From: DATDDB01 sp041490205
GTDB taxonomy: Bacteria > Pseudomonadota > Gammaproteobacteria > Burkholderiales > Gallionellaceae
Reading direction: 5' to 3'
Assembly (NCBI GenBank): GCA_041490205.1
Contig: JBGPSQ010000022.1
Coordinates: 1 to 22,281, forward strand
DNA: 22,281 nucleotides
The notes under the pieces were generated by a model. That model saw only the letters and a list, made by a program, of their open reading frames with translations. It ran no database searches and was not told the origin of the DNA. Position 1 is the stretch's first letter, and every line of letters starts with the position of its first letter. Below, piece by piece: positions 8,301 to 16,677 of the stretch. Both the position numbers and the translations under genes were made by a program.

Positions 8301-9683
8301 ATGCTGAAAAAAATCTTGATCCTGATAGGAGCCGGTTATGCGTTAGTGCTCATATTGGTGCTGGTGCTCGGACTGATGACGATTTCAAGCATGGATCGCC
8401 TGCACTCCATAACCACTGATTTATTCATGCATCCGTTTACGGTAAACAATGCGGCTCTGGAGGCGCAATCGAACATTTTATGGATGAGCCATTACATGAA
8501 TGATGTAGTCACATCCAACGACCCGGAAGAGATTGGAAAATTGGCATTTGAAATAGACGAACGTGACAAAAATGTAAGGGAAAAACTCGCTTTGATAAGC
8601 GAACGTTTCCTGGGTAACGTAGATAAAGTAAAAGATGCAGAACGCCTGCTGAACGAATGGAAGGCACTGCGAAACGCCGAGATTGCATTGATAAAACAGG
8701 GGAAAGCAAAACACGCGAACCGCATTTCCCAAGGCTCCGAAGCGGAAATATTCATGCAATTGAATACCGACATGGACTATATCGTGAATTTCACCAGGCA
8801 GCGTGCGGCCGCCTTCGATACGGAAGCGGAAAAGGAAGCGCAGGGCCAAATCAACCTGACCTGGTGGCTGCTCGGCGGGATCGTGGCCAGCATCAGCCTG
8901 ATCGGCGGAGGTATCGTCTATCGTATCTTTTTGCTGGTGCGCCGCCAACAGCAGACGGACGAGGACTTAAAGCAATATTCGGCGCAACTCGAAGCCTCAA
9001 ACCTGGAACTGGAATCTTTTTCCTATTCCGTTTCGCACGACTTGCGCGTGCCGTTGCGGGCCGTGGACGGCTTCTCGCGCATTTTGCTCGAGGAATACAA
9101 TGATAAACTCGATGCAGAAGGCCAACGGCTGTTGAAAGTGGTGCGTGACAACACAAAAAAAATGGCGCAGCTTATAGACGATATTTTATCCTTCTCTCGA
9201 TCCGGGCGGATAGAGCTGGTTCCCGCCGAAGTAAAAATGGATGATCTGGTGCGCGATGTCATGGCAGAGCTCAGCCCTGCAACAGCCGGCCGGAAGGTGG
9301 TGCTGGAAATCAAGCCCATGCCTCCCGCCCTGGCCGACCGTTCCATGATGCGCAGGGTGCTGGTCAATCTTCTTGCCAATGCCGTCAAATTCACCCGCCC
9401 CAAAGCCGAGGCGCACATAGAGATCGGCGCAAAAACCGGCACAGGCGAGACCGTCTATTATGTAAAGGACAACGGCGTGGGGTTTGACATGAAGTATGTC
9501 GGCAAGATGTTCGGCATGTTTTTGCGGCTGCATGGGGTTGAGGAATTCGAAGGGACGGGTATTGGACTTGCCATCGTCAAGCGTATCATTACCCGGCATG
9601 GCGGCAGGGTGTGGGCAGAGGGCAAGGTGAACGAAGGCGCCACCATTTATTTTACGCTGCCTGCCACCCCGCCCCCGGCTTGA
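8301..9683 (+). CDS. Membrane sensor histidine kinase with four-helix-bundle sensor
   Basis: Second kinase of the locus, 460 residues from ATG 8301, which has AGGG 8 nt upstream. A GTG at 8292 overlapping the previous stop (GTGA) is the alternative. Helices at about 3-27 and 187-209 flank an all-helical periplasmic region of about 150 residues like the 4HB_MCP sensor of chemoreceptors. No HAMP is seen: a short coiled segment (QTDEDLKQYSAQLEASN) joins the membrane to the kinase core. That core has H-box SYSVSHDLRVPLR (His246), VNLLANAVKF, DNGVGF and GTGIGLAIVK. The core is strikingly like that of the preceding kinase, including the terminal WAEGKVNEGATIYF, which suggests both share one partner. 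No receiver domain is present. Confidence 0.92.
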   Translation: MLKKILILIGAGYALVLILVLVLGLMTISSMDRLHSITTDLFMHPFTVNNAALEAQSNILWMSHYMNDVVTSNDPEEIGKLAFEIDERDKNVREKLALISERFLGNVDKVKDAERLLNEWKALRNAEIALIKQGKAKHANRISQGSEAEIFMQLNTDMDYIVNFTRQRAAAFDTEAEKEAQGQINLTWWLLGGIVASISLIGGGIVYRIFLLVRRQQQTDEDLKQYSAQLEASNLELESFSYSVSHDLRVPLRAVDGFSRILLEEYNDKLDAEGQRLLKVVRDNTKKMAQLIDDILSFSRSGRIELVPAEVKMDDLVRDVMAELSPATAGRKVVLEIKPMPPALADRSMMRRVLVNLLANAVKFTRPKAEAHIEIGAKTGTGETVYYVKDNGVGFDMKYVGKMFGMFLRLHGVEEFEGTGIGLAIVKRIITRHGGRVWAEGKVNEGATIYFTLPATPPPA

Positions 9684-9736
9684 TGCGAGATTGAAACAGG
9701 AGATGCTTTTCGCTTGAACACAACGAGGAGAAGAAC

Positions 9737-10192
9737 ATGAATGACACTGTTAAACACGTTGAAATCCTGCTGGTGGAAGACAACCCGACCGATGCGGAAC
9801 TGGCGATGCGGGCATTGAAGAAAAACAATCTCGCCAACAAGCTGGTGTGGGTAAAGGATGGCGCGGAGGCGCTGGATTTTATTTTCAGCACGGGCGCCTA
9901 CAGCGATCGCAACAAGCACGACGGCCCCAAGGTGATACTGCTGGATCTGCGCCTGCCCAAGGTGGATGGCATGGAGGTGCTGCGCCGCATCAAGAATGAC
10001 GAACACGCCAGGACCATTCCCGTGGTGGTGCTGACCTCCTCCAAAGAAGACCGCGACGTGGCGGAAAGCTACCGGCTCGGCGTGAACAGCTATATCAGCA
10101 AACCGGTGGAGTTCGATGAGTTCGCCAAAGTGGTGTCCGAATTGGGCATGTACTGGCTGCTGGTGAACAAGCCGCCGGTGGAGGCGAAGTAA
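9737..10192 (+). CDS. Single-domain response regulator, Rcp1/CheY-like
   Basis: Stand-alone receiver of 151 residues with no output domain. Conserved residues are the acidic pair Glu14/Asp15, phospho-acceptor Asp70 (ILLDLRLPK), Thr100 (VVVLTSSKED) and Lys122 (YISKPV). The extended loop GAYSDRNKHDGPK and the C-terminal GMYWLLVNKPP are typical of Rcp1-like regulators that partner phytochrome-type kinases with the H-box seen in both kinases upstream. GAGGAG upstream of the ATG is a clear ribosome binding site. It probably acts by protein contact or as a phosphotransfer step, with the next gene product as a natural recipient (inference). Confidence 0.93.
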   Translation: MNDTVKHVEILLVEDNPTDAELAMRALKKNNLANKLVWVKDGAEALDFIFSTGAYSDRNKHDGPKVILLDLRLPKVDGMEVLRRIKNDEHARTIPVVVLTSSKEDRDVAESYRLGVNSYISKPVEFDEFAKVVSELGMYWLLVNKPPVEAK

Positions 10193-10194
10193 AC

Positions 10195-12150
10195 ATGGAA
10201 CAAAAGGCCGAAAAGCCAGTGTTGCGTGTCCTGATGCTGGAGGACACCCCCACCGATACGGAGTTGGCGGAGCACGAGCTTCGCAAGGCCGGCATAAACT
10301 TCACCTCGATGCGCGTGGAACGGAAGGAGACATTCGTCGATGCGATTGTGGAATTCCGCCCGGACATCATCCTGTCCGACTACATGCTCCCCGATTTCAA
10401 TGGCATGGAAGCGCTGGAAATAGTGCGGCGCGACCATCCCGATATACCGGTAATCATGGTTACCGGCGCGCTATCCGACATCGAGGCGGTAGAGCTCATT
10501 CACGCGGGCGCCAAGGATTATGTCCTGAAAGACCGCCTGGCGCGGCTGGCGCCCGCAGTGCAGCGGGTGCTATCCATGGAACAGGGCATCCGCGCGCGCA
10601 AGTCTGCCGAAAGGGCACTGCGCGAGAGCGAGGAGAAATTCCGTTCCCTGGTGGAATCCACCAGCGACTGGATCTGGGAAATCAACGCGCAGGGCGTATA
10701 CACCTATGTCAGCCCCAGGGTATTTGGCCTGCTGGGCTATGCCACGGACGAAGTGATCGGCAAGACCCCGTTCGACCTGATGCCGCCGAATGAGGCCGAG
10801 CGCATGCGCGGCGTTTACAAATCCCTCGCGGCGGAGAAAAAATCGTTCTGGCTGCTGGAAAACACCAACCTGCACAAGAGCGGGCGGCTGGTGAACATTG
10901 AATCCAGCGGCGTCCCGATTGTTGGCGGCAGGGGCATTCTCAAAGGGTATCGCGGCATAGACCGCGACATCACCGAGCGCAAGCTGGCCGAATCAACCCT
11001 GCGCCGCCTCAACCGCGCGCTCAAGGCGCTCAGCGCAGGCAACCATGCGCTGGTCCGCTCGCGTAGCGAGGCCGAATTGATGCAGGGCATCTGCCGCGCC
11101 ATTACCGACGGCGACACCTACCGGCTGGCTTGGGTGGCACGGGCAATGCAGGACGAAAATAAAAGCATCAAAGCGGAGGCAAAAGCGGGGGCGGCACAAG
11201 ACTATGTCGACGAACTGCGCCTGACCTGGGATGAGAAAAGTCCATATGGGCGCGGCCCGACCGGCACTGCGGTTCGCACCGGCAAGGTGCAGATTGCGCA
11301 GCAGATCGCCAGCGATCCGCACATGGAGCCCTGGCGCGAACTCGCGGCTAAATACGGCCTGGCTTCGAGCATTTCACTCCCCTTGCGCGTAAAGGGCCAG
11401 GTCACCGGCGCCCTGACCCTTTATGCTGCCGAGCCGCATGCCTTCGACACCGAAGAAGTGGCGCTGCTGGAAGAAATGGCGGAAGACCTCGCCTTCGGCT
11501 TCGACACCCTGCACACCCGCATCGAGCGCGACAGCGCGCTCGAAGAGCGGCAGCACTATGCCGACCGGCTGCGCGCAAGCCTGGAAGAAGCATTGCAGGC
11601 CATCGCGGCCACTGTGGAAATGCGCGATCCCTACACCGCAGGGCACCAGCGGCGTGTGGCGCAACTGGCCGTCGATATAGCGCTGGAAATGGGCCTGCCG
11701 GAAGAGCAGGTGCACGGCATCCGCCTGGCCAGCATCGTGCACGATCTCGGCAAGATACACATCCCGGCGGAAATACTCAGCAAACCGGCCAAGCTGAACG
11801 AAATCGAGTATTCATTGATCAAGACGCACCCGCAGTCCGGATGCGACATCCTGGCGGAGATCGATTTCCCGTGGCCGATCTCGCAAGCCGTGCTGCAACA
11901 CCACGAAAGACTGGACGGGAGCGGCTACCCTCAGGGGCTCAAGGGCGATGCAATCATTCTTGAGGCGCGCATACTCGCCGTGGCCGACGTGGTGGAAGCC
12001 ATGTCTTCGCACCGCCCCTATCGTCCCGGACTGGGCATCGATGCGGCATTGGAGGAAATAGAGCTTAACCGGGGAACGAGATACGATCCCGGCGCGGTCG
12101 ATGCGTGCATCAAACTTTTCCGGCAGCGGAAATACAAGCTGCCAAGCTGA
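10195..12150 (+). CDS. Response regulator REC-PAS-GAF-HD-GYP, cyclic-di-GMP phosphodiesterase
   Basis: 651 residues, starting 2 nt after the previous stop. The receiver (about 8-128) has Glu16/Asp17, phospho-acceptor Asp62 (SDYMLPDFNG), Thr90 and Lys112. A PAS domain (about 143-270, ending DITERK) and a GAF domain (about 280-435) follow. The C-terminal HD-GYP domain has ATVEMRDPYTAGHQRRVA, the HD pair His516/Asp517 (HDLGKIHIP) and the GYP triad at 577-579 (DGSGYPQGL), so it should be catalytically competent for hydrolysing c-di-GMP. It is the only clear output enzyme of the locus, suggesting that the kinases control c-di-GMP level and so motility or attachment. Tight spacing indicates translation coupled to the Rcp1-like gene. 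Confidence 0.94.
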   Translation: MEQKAEKPVLRVLMLEDTPTDTELAEHELRKAGINFTSMRVERKETFVDAIVEFRPDIILSDYMLPDFNGMEALEIVRRDHPDIPVIMVTGALSDIEAVELIHAGAKDYVLKDRLARLAPAVQRVLSMEQGIRARKSAERALRESEEKFRSLVESTSDWIWEINAQGVYTYVSPRVFGLLGYATDEVIGKTPFDLMPPNEAERMRGVYKSLAAEKKSFWLLENTNLHKSGRLVNIESSGVPIVGGRGILKGYRGIDRDITERKLAESTLRRLNRALKALSAGNHALVRSRSEAELMQGICRAITDGDTYRLAWVARAMQDENKSIKAEAKAGAAQDYVDELRLTWDEKSPYGRGPTGTAVRTGKVQIAQQIASDPHMEPWRELAAKYGLASSISLPLRVKGQVTGALTLYAAEPHAFDTEEVALLEEMAEDLAFGFDTLHTRIERDSALEERQHYADRLRASLEEALQAIAATVEMRDPYTAGHQRRVAQLAVDIALEMGLPEEQVHGIRLASIVHDLGKIHIPAEILSKPAKLNEIEYSLIKTHPQSGCDILAEIDFPWPISQAVLQHHERLDGSGYPQGLKGDAIILEARILAVADVVEAMSSHRPYRPGLGIDAALEEIELNRGTRYDPGAVDACIKLFRQRKYKLPS

Positions 12151-12195
12151 GCATATCAGGCCAGCCGACACGCCAGACAACACGAGATCACCATC

Positions 12196-12630
12196 ATGGA
12201 ACCCCACACCTGGAAGCTCGAATGGAGCGAAGAAATGAGCGTGGGCATTCCCGAGATCGATGAAGACCACAAGCGGTTCATATTCCTGATAGACGAACTG
12301 AACCGGGCCATCGCGGGCCGGCTGGGGCAGGACGAAATACAAATCCGGCTGCAGCTCATCCTCGACGATGCCGCGCGGCATTTTGCCCACGAGGAAAGAC
12401 TATTCAAGGAATGGAAATATCCCGATGCGGAAGATCACGCGAACAGGCATGCGAATTTAACCCGGTCGCTCCAGGCGCTCCAGGACAGGTTTATCAATTA
12501 CGGACTGCCGTCGGAATGGATAGACGTCGGGCTGGAGGTGAAAGACATCCTGATCAACCACCTGCTCACGGAAGACATGAAATACGCGGAGTTTTACTGC
12601 AACGCCGGCAAGGGGCGCGAAAAGCAATGA
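12196..12630 (+). CDS. Bacteriohemerythrin (stand-alone hemerythrin domain)
   Basis: Small cytosolic non-haem di-iron oxygen-binding protein, 144 residues. All seven expected iron ligands can be placed: His25 (DEDHKRF), His62 and Glu66 (HFAHE), His81 and His85 (HANRH), His122 and Asp127 (HLLTED). The N-terminal WSEEMSVGIPEIDEDHKRF is typical of the bacterial family. It lies 45 nt after the HD-GYP gene on the same strand and is probably the last gene of the signalling operon; a long inverted repeat follows that could end transcription. A role as oxygen buffer or oxygen/redox sensor for the locus is inferred from context. Confidence 0.94.
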   Translation: MEPHTWKLEWSEEMSVGIPEIDEDHKRFIFLIDELNRAIAGRLGQDEIQIRLQLILDDAARHFAHEERLFKEWKYPDAEDHANRHANLTRSLQALQDRFINYGLPSEWIDVGLEVKDILINHLLTEDMKYAEFYCNAGKGREKQ

Positions 12631-12657
12631 GCACGCTAATCCTTAAAAATGCAAATC

Positions 12658-12800
12658 AGCCACGGATGAACACGGATTAACACTGATAAAACCGGGTTGG
12701 ATTAACTGTCTCTCTTCCGCACGCCAAGGTGGGGCGGTAACAAGCCAAACATACTGTTCAATCCGTGAAAATCCGTGAAAATCCGTGTTAATCCGTGGCT
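12658..12800. repeat. Dispersed inverted repeat built from CCACGGAT/ACACGGAT units, copy 1
   Basis: The left end (12658-12690) reads AGCCACGGATGAACACGGAT and continues with TTAACAC. The right end (12758-12800) carries four ATCCGTG units on the opposite strand, ending ATCCGTGGCT. The outer arms are complementary over about 16 nt with one mismatch. About 67 bp of unrelated sequence lies between. It separates the convergent hemerythrin and dctM genes (18 bp from the dctM stop) and may act as a bidirectional terminator. A second copy is at 19912-19998. The rest of this gene-free stretch holds nothing else recognised. Confidence 0.85.
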
Positions 12801-12817
12801 AATTCCGGTTTTTACGT

Positions 12818-14104
12818 TCAGTGCTTGATCAGCACCAGCGACAGTTCGGGCCAGTAGGTGATGATCAGCACGGCAACCAGCAGGATGCAGACGAAAGGCA
12901 GCACGGCGCGGAATATTTCCAGCATGGGCCGGTCGAAGCGGTACATCGCGATGAACAGGTTCATGCCCATGGGCGGCATCAGGTAGGCAATTTCCATGTT
13001 CGCCAGGAACACGATGCCGAGATGAACCGGGTTGATGCCGTAGCCCACGGCGATGGGCAGGATCAGCGGAACCATGATCACCAGGGCGGAAAAGATGTCC
13101 AGCATCATGCCCAGCGCCAGCAAAAACAGGTTCAGCAGCAGCAGGAAGCCGAAGGCGCTGTGCACATGCTCGCGGATGTAATTGAAAAGCTTGGTGGGCA
13201 CTTCCGCATCCAGCAAATAGTTGGTGGAAGCCAGCGACATGCCGAGCACGATCAGGATCGCGCCGACCAGCACCATGGACTCGCGCATGAGGTTGGGCAG
13301 CGCGGTAATCTTGATCTCGCGGTGGATCAAAACCTCGACGATGAACACATAGATCGCCGTCACCGCCGCCGCTTCCGACACCGCGAAATAGCCGCTGTAA
13401 ATGCCGCCCAGCACCACGATGGGCAGCGGCAGTTCCCAGCCCGCCGCGCGCAAGGCACCAAGCGCCTCGCGCCAGTTGAACGGCGTGTGCTCAACCGGCT
13501 GGCCGCGCCTTTGCCACAGCCCGTAAACAGACAGCATGACCACGATCAGCAGGCCGGGCAGGATGCCCGCCAGGAACAAATCGGGAATGGAAACGGGATG
13601 GCCGGGGAGGTTGATCTGCTGCGCCACCACCCCATAGAGTATCAGCGGCAGGGAAGGCGCGAACAGCAGGCCGATGCTGCCCGAGGTGGTGACCAGCCCC
13701 AGGCTGTAGCGCTCCGGGTAGCCCGCCTGCCTGAGCGCGGGGTAGAGCAGGCCGCCCAGCGCCACGATGGTCACGCCGGAAGCGCCGGTGAAGGCTGTGA
13801 ACATGGCGCAGATGGCCAGCGCCACCGCCGCCAGCCCGCCGGGCATCCAGCCGAAAAACACGTTGGTAATGCGCACCAGGCGATGCGGCGCCTGCGATTC
13901 CGCCAGCAGGTAACCGGCGAAGGTGAACAGCGGGATGGCGAGCAGCACCGGCATTTCCGCCAGGCTGTAAATCTCGATGGGGATCACCGTCAGGTCGGTG
14001 CCCTCCAGCGCGAAATTAAGCAGCACGCCCGCCGCGATGATGACAAACAGCGGCGTCCCCAGCAGCGCCAGCACAATGAGCAATATCCCGGCCAGGATCA
14101 GCAT
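12818..14104 (-). CDS. dctM: TRAP transporter large permease subunit (DctM-like)
   Basis: Inner-membrane permease of a tripartite ATP-independent periplasmic transporter, 428 residues, within the usual length of the family. It is almost entirely hydrophobic, with about 12 predicted membrane helices. The TRAP large-subunit landmarks are visible: MPVLLAIPLFTFAGYLLAES near the N-terminus, FTAFTGASGVTIVALGGLLYPAL, the GLLFAPSLPLILYG motif and a mirrored second half (DIFSALVIMVPLILPIAVGYG, then NMEIAYLMPPMGMNLF). It is the third gene of a dctP-dctQ-dctM operon, 19 nt after dctQ. Transport would use an ion gradient. Substrate is discussed under the binding protein. Confidence 0.94.
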   Translation of the reverse strand: MLILAGILLIVLALLGTPLFVIIAAGVLLNFALEGTDLTVIPIEIYSLAEMPVLLAIPLFTFAGYLLAESQAPHRLVRITNVFFGWMPGGLAAVALAICAMFTAFTGASGVTIVALGGLLYPALRQAGYPERYSLGLVTTSGSIGLLFAPSLPLILYGVVAQQINLPGHPVSIPDLFLAGILPGLLIVVMLSVYGLWQRRGQPVEHTPFNWREALGALRAAGWELPLPIVVLGGIYSGYFAVSEAAAVTAIYVFIVEVLIHREIKITALPNLMRESMVLVGAILIVLGMSLASTNYLLDAEVPTKLFNYIREHVHSAFGFLLLLNLFLLALGMMLDIFSALVIMVPLILPIAVGYGINPVHLGIVFLANMEIAYLMPPMGMNLFIAMYRFDRPMLEIFRAVLPFVCILLVAVLIITYWPELSLVLIKH

Positions 14105-14123
14105 CTAGAGCACCCCGCCGCGG

Positions 14124-14639
14124 TCATTCCGGCGCCGCCTTTCCGAGCGCCTGCCGCACATGGTGAATGCAGCGCAAGCCGTAGCGCAGGGCGATCAGCG
14201 AAAAAGCCAGCGGCAGGATGGATGCCGCCACCCACACCGGCAGCATGCCGAAGGCCTTTTCCCCGGTCTCAAGGGATTTCAGCAGGTAGCGCACCGATTC
14301 CCAAGCCAGCACCAGGCATACGGCCAAGGTGAATATATCCGTGACCGCGCCGACCCAGGCCCTGGCGCGGGCCGGCAGCCAGCGCGCCACGGCATCCACA
14401 TGGATGTGCTTACCCTCGCGGCTGGCGGCCACCGCTCCGAGGAACGCCACCCAGAGCACCAGCAAGCGCAGCGCCTGGTCGGCCCCGGCCAGGCTCATGC
14501 CCATGAAATTGCGCAGCACGATCTGCGAGGCGGCCAGCAGCACCATCGCCGCCAGCATGAGGACGAGCAGCGCGTTTTCCGTCCAGGTGATGGCTTTCAC
14601 CAGACGCTCAAGCGCGGGCGGCAGGTGGCGGGTGGTCAT
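14124..14639 (-). CDS. dctQ: TRAP transporter small permease subunit (DctQ-like)
   Basis: Small membrane subunit of the TRAP transporter, 171 residues with four predicted helices at about 20-40, 55-75, 92-115 and 135-155. The conserved pattern AASQIVLRNFMGMSLAGADQ followed by LVLWVAFLGAVAASREGKHI and HVDAV is typical of DctQ. The ATG lies 3 nt after the dctP stop, so translation is probably coupled. It forms the membrane complex with the downstream DctM subunit. No anomaly seen. Confidence 0.92.
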   Translation of the reverse strand: MTTRHLPPALERLVKAITWTENALLVLMLAAMVLLAASQIVLRNFMGMSLAGADQALRLLVLWVAFLGAVAASREGKHIHVDAVARWLPARARAWVGAVTDIFTLAVCLVLAWESVRYLLKSLETGEKAFGMLPVWVAASILPLAFSLIALRYGLRCIHHVRQALGKAAPE

Positions 14640-14642
14640 ATT

Positions 14643-15650
14643 TTAGTGCGCGGGCTTGGCGCGGCGAAAGGCATCCAGGTTCCCACGCAGCTCTTTGACC
14701 AAGCCCGCGGAAACCACGCCCTGCCCGGCCAGACGGTTGATGGTCTGGTCGGCCGCGGCACGCAGCTTGGCTATCTCGTCCGGCGGCAGCGCGACGAATT
14801 CGATGCCCTGCTTGCGCAAGGCGTCCAGCGCGGCCTTGTCGTCAATGCGACCCTTGCGGTTCATCGCCGCATACACGCGCTCCATCACCTCGCGCACCAC
14901 GGCCTGGTCGGCAGGCTCCAGCCCGGCGAAAAATTTCTTGTCCACCGCCAGCGCGCCGAAAATATACATGGTGGGAACATCCGTCAGATATTTCACGCGG
15001 GTATGCCATTGCATGGCAATGGCGCCCGAGGCGGGCGCGCCAACGGTGGTGATGAGCCCGGTCTGCAGGCCGGTGAGCACATCGGTCAGCGGCAGCGGCA
15101 CCGAGGCCGACCCCAGCGTCTCGAACATCGCGCGGGCGATGTCGTCGCCTTCCGGCACCCATATTTTCTGCGACCTCAGATCGGCGATGCCCTTGATCGG
15201 CGTGGAGGACAGCAGGTAGGCAAATCCGCCGTCCATGAACCCGAAAGTCACGAAGCCGTTCGCGTCCAGGCCCTGGGCAATCTTCTTGTCCATGCGCGCG
15301 CGCACGTAATTCAATTCGTCATAGGAGCGGAACAGCATCGGCAGGCTATAGACATACGCATCCGGATAAATCTCGGCCAGCGCGCCGCCGGTGAGCGCCC
15401 CGCCCTGCAACTGCCCGGCGCGTATCTTGCGCAGCACCACGCGGTCGCTGCCCATCACGCCGCCCGGATAGAACTTCACGGTGACCCGCCCTGCGGTGCG
15501 CTGCGCGATCTCGTCGCCTCCCTTGCGCAGTTCCTGCATCCACTCCGTGCCATCGGGCGCGAGCGTGGCGATTTTCAGGGTAGCAGCCTGTGCAAGCGAA
15601 AATGGTGCGGCCAGCAGCAAGGCCAGCATAAGTGACAATAATGAACGCAT
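14643..15650 (-). CDS. dctP: TRAP transporter substrate-binding protein (DctP fold, TatP-like)
   Basis: Periplasmic binding protein of 335 residues with a signal peptide (to about residue 22, AQA before ATLK). The fold is shown by KIATLAPDGTEWMQELRKGG, FYPGGVMGSDRVVLRKIRAG and ADLRSQKIWVPEGDD. The position normally holding the carboxylate-binding Arg (LRVP in sialic acid-binding SiaP) is Trp164 here, and the DGQEN-type motif after LQTG is replaced by TVGAP. The ligand is therefore probably not a simple carboxylate. A TatT lipoprotein gene lies directly upstream, matching the TPAT-type TRAP systems of Treponema (TP0956/TP0957). The start has a GGAGGA-rich ribosome binding region. The upstream gap holds a REP pair. 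Confidence 0.92.
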   Translation of the reverse strand: MRSLLSLMLALLLAAPFSLAQAATLKIATLAPDGTEWMQELRKGGDEIAQRTAGRVTVKFYPGGVMGSDRVVLRKIRAGQLQGGALTGGALAEIYPDAYVYSLPMLFRSYDELNYVRARMDKKIAQGLDANGFVTFGFMDGGFAYLLSSTPIKGIADLRSQKIWVPEGDDIARAMFETLGSASVPLPLTDVLTGLQTGLITTVGAPASGAIAMQWHTRVKYLTDVPTMYIFGALAVDKKFFAGLEPADQAVVREVMERVYAAMNRKGRIDDKAALDALRKQGIEFVALPPDEIAKLRAAADQTINRLAGQGVVSAGLVKELRGNLDAFRRAKPAH

Positions 15651-15700
15651 TTCCTCCCCCTCCTCCGTGGCCTATGGGCCGAAATTTTTTTATTACTGCA

Positions 15701-15786
15701 GGTCGGGTTAGCGGCTTCACCGCGTAACTCGACGGAGCACGCCCATCATACCCATGAATTGTTACGCTACGTTAACCCGGCCTGCG
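15701..15786. repeat. Degenerate REP pair (BIME-like) between tatT and dctP
   Basis: GGTCGGGTTAGCGG at 15701 with CGCGTAACTCGACG ending 15734 forms a hairpin-like unit. An inverted partner (15761-15786, GTTACGCTACGTTAACCCGG then CCTGCG) lies about 27 bp away. Both are diverged versions of the perfect pair at 20167-20253. The position between two cotranscribed genes suggests an effect on mRNA processing or stability rather than on coding. Confidence 0.7.
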
Positions 15787-15792
15787 CAAAGG

Positions 15793-16677
15793 TTAAAAAT
15801 AACTATCCGCGCTCGCCAGCAACTCGCGCGCCTGCCTTTTCGCCAGCACATTGGCCAGCGTCAGGCCCGGTGCCTTGGCTTCTGCATCCAGCACCTCCTT
15901 CAGCAGGCGGTCATGCAGCGGCCTGTCGTACACGATGCGCGCATAACGGCGCGCATATTCTACCTTGGCCATCAGGTCGCGCCCCTCCGAAAGTTGTATC
16001 GCCCGCTCGAAATGCGCCCGCCCCTCCTCCGGCTTGCCGCCCATGGCGGGCGGCAGCAGCGTGGCAATCACACCCAGGTAGACATGAGCCTCGCCGTGGT
16101 CATAAGCCTCATCCAGCTCGGCCACGCGCGCCATGGCGGCCTTCAGCTTCGGCAGGCTGGCCAGCGCGTTGAAGTCGCTGCTGTTGGCCTGTATCCAGGC
16201 GGCCCAGGATGCTGCGCTGGCATAAAGCACAGGCGCGTCATTTACCCTGAGCGCGCTCATGGCCTTGGCAAAATCCTCGAAAGGCCGCTCCCACACCCGG
16301 CACAAGTGCGCATCGTGCGCGCACAACGCACGGTCGCCGTAATCGCGCGCTTTTTGCGCCAGCCGCCGAGCGCGCCCGGCATCCTTCACAAAGGCCGTGG
16401 CATAGGAACCATACAGCTTGCTGCCCGCCGCCAGCATGTTTTCATTCTGCGGGTCGCCTTCTATCAGGCCGTCTATCATCAACAGGTAGGAAGGCATGCC
16501 CGCTTCCACCGTCTCCGGGTCATCCTGGTTGAGTATCGCGCCGGACAGGTTATTGGCGAGCCGGTTCGTGGCCGAAGAGGCCAGGCTGGCACAGCCGCCC
16601 AGCGCGGACAGGGCCAGCAGCACGGGCAGCAAGCGGAAAACAGGTGTGGACAATATCAAGATGGATTGGGGGATCAA
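15793..16677 (-). CDS. tatT: TRAP transporter TatT component family lipoprotein
   Basis: Helical-repeat (TPR-like) periplasmic lipoprotein associated with TRAP binding proteins, 294 residues in the longest frame. The N-terminus has a hydrophobic run and a lipobox-like LGGC (Cys29), so it should be lipid-anchored. Family traits are SATNRLANNLSGAILNQDDPETVEAGMPSYLL-type sequence (positions about 35-66), a loop with paired Cys (CAHDAHLC) and EAHVYLGVIATLLPPAMGGKPE with helical repeats. No ATG or GTG precedes the signal peptide: possible starts are TTG at 16677, 16659 or 16653, none with a clear ribosome binding site. The first codons fall in a short tandem repeat. Its neighbour is the TatP-like dctP, with which it should form a complex. 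Confidence 0.85.
   Translation of the reverse strand: MIPQSILILSTPVFRLLPVLLALSALGGCASLASSATNRLANNLSGAILNQDDPETVEAGMPSYLLMIDGLIEGDPQNENMLAAGSKLYGSYATAFVKDAGRARRLAQKARDYGDRALCAHDAHLCRVWERPFEDFAKAMSALRVNDAPVLYASAASWAAWIQANSSDFNALASLPKLKAAMARVAELDEAYDHGEAHVYLGVIATLLPPAMGGKPEEGRAHFERAIQLSEGRDLMAKVEYARRYARIVYDRPLHDRLLKEVLDAEAKAPGLTLANVLAKRQARELLASADSYF

Noticed and set aside
12821..14332. 503-codon plus-strand open frame
   Set aside because: It is the shadow of dctM and dctQ: Gln/His/Arg-rich translation with no domain, while the minus strand encodes clear TRAP subunits.
14160..15635. 491-codon plus-strand open frame
   Set aside because: Antisense to dctQ and dctP, with low-complexity His/Gln/Arg composition; a by-product of high GC content.
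15667..15697. Intrinsic terminator upstream of dctP
   Set aside because: The stem is only GGCC/GGCC; the T-run is on the plus strand, where no gene ends.
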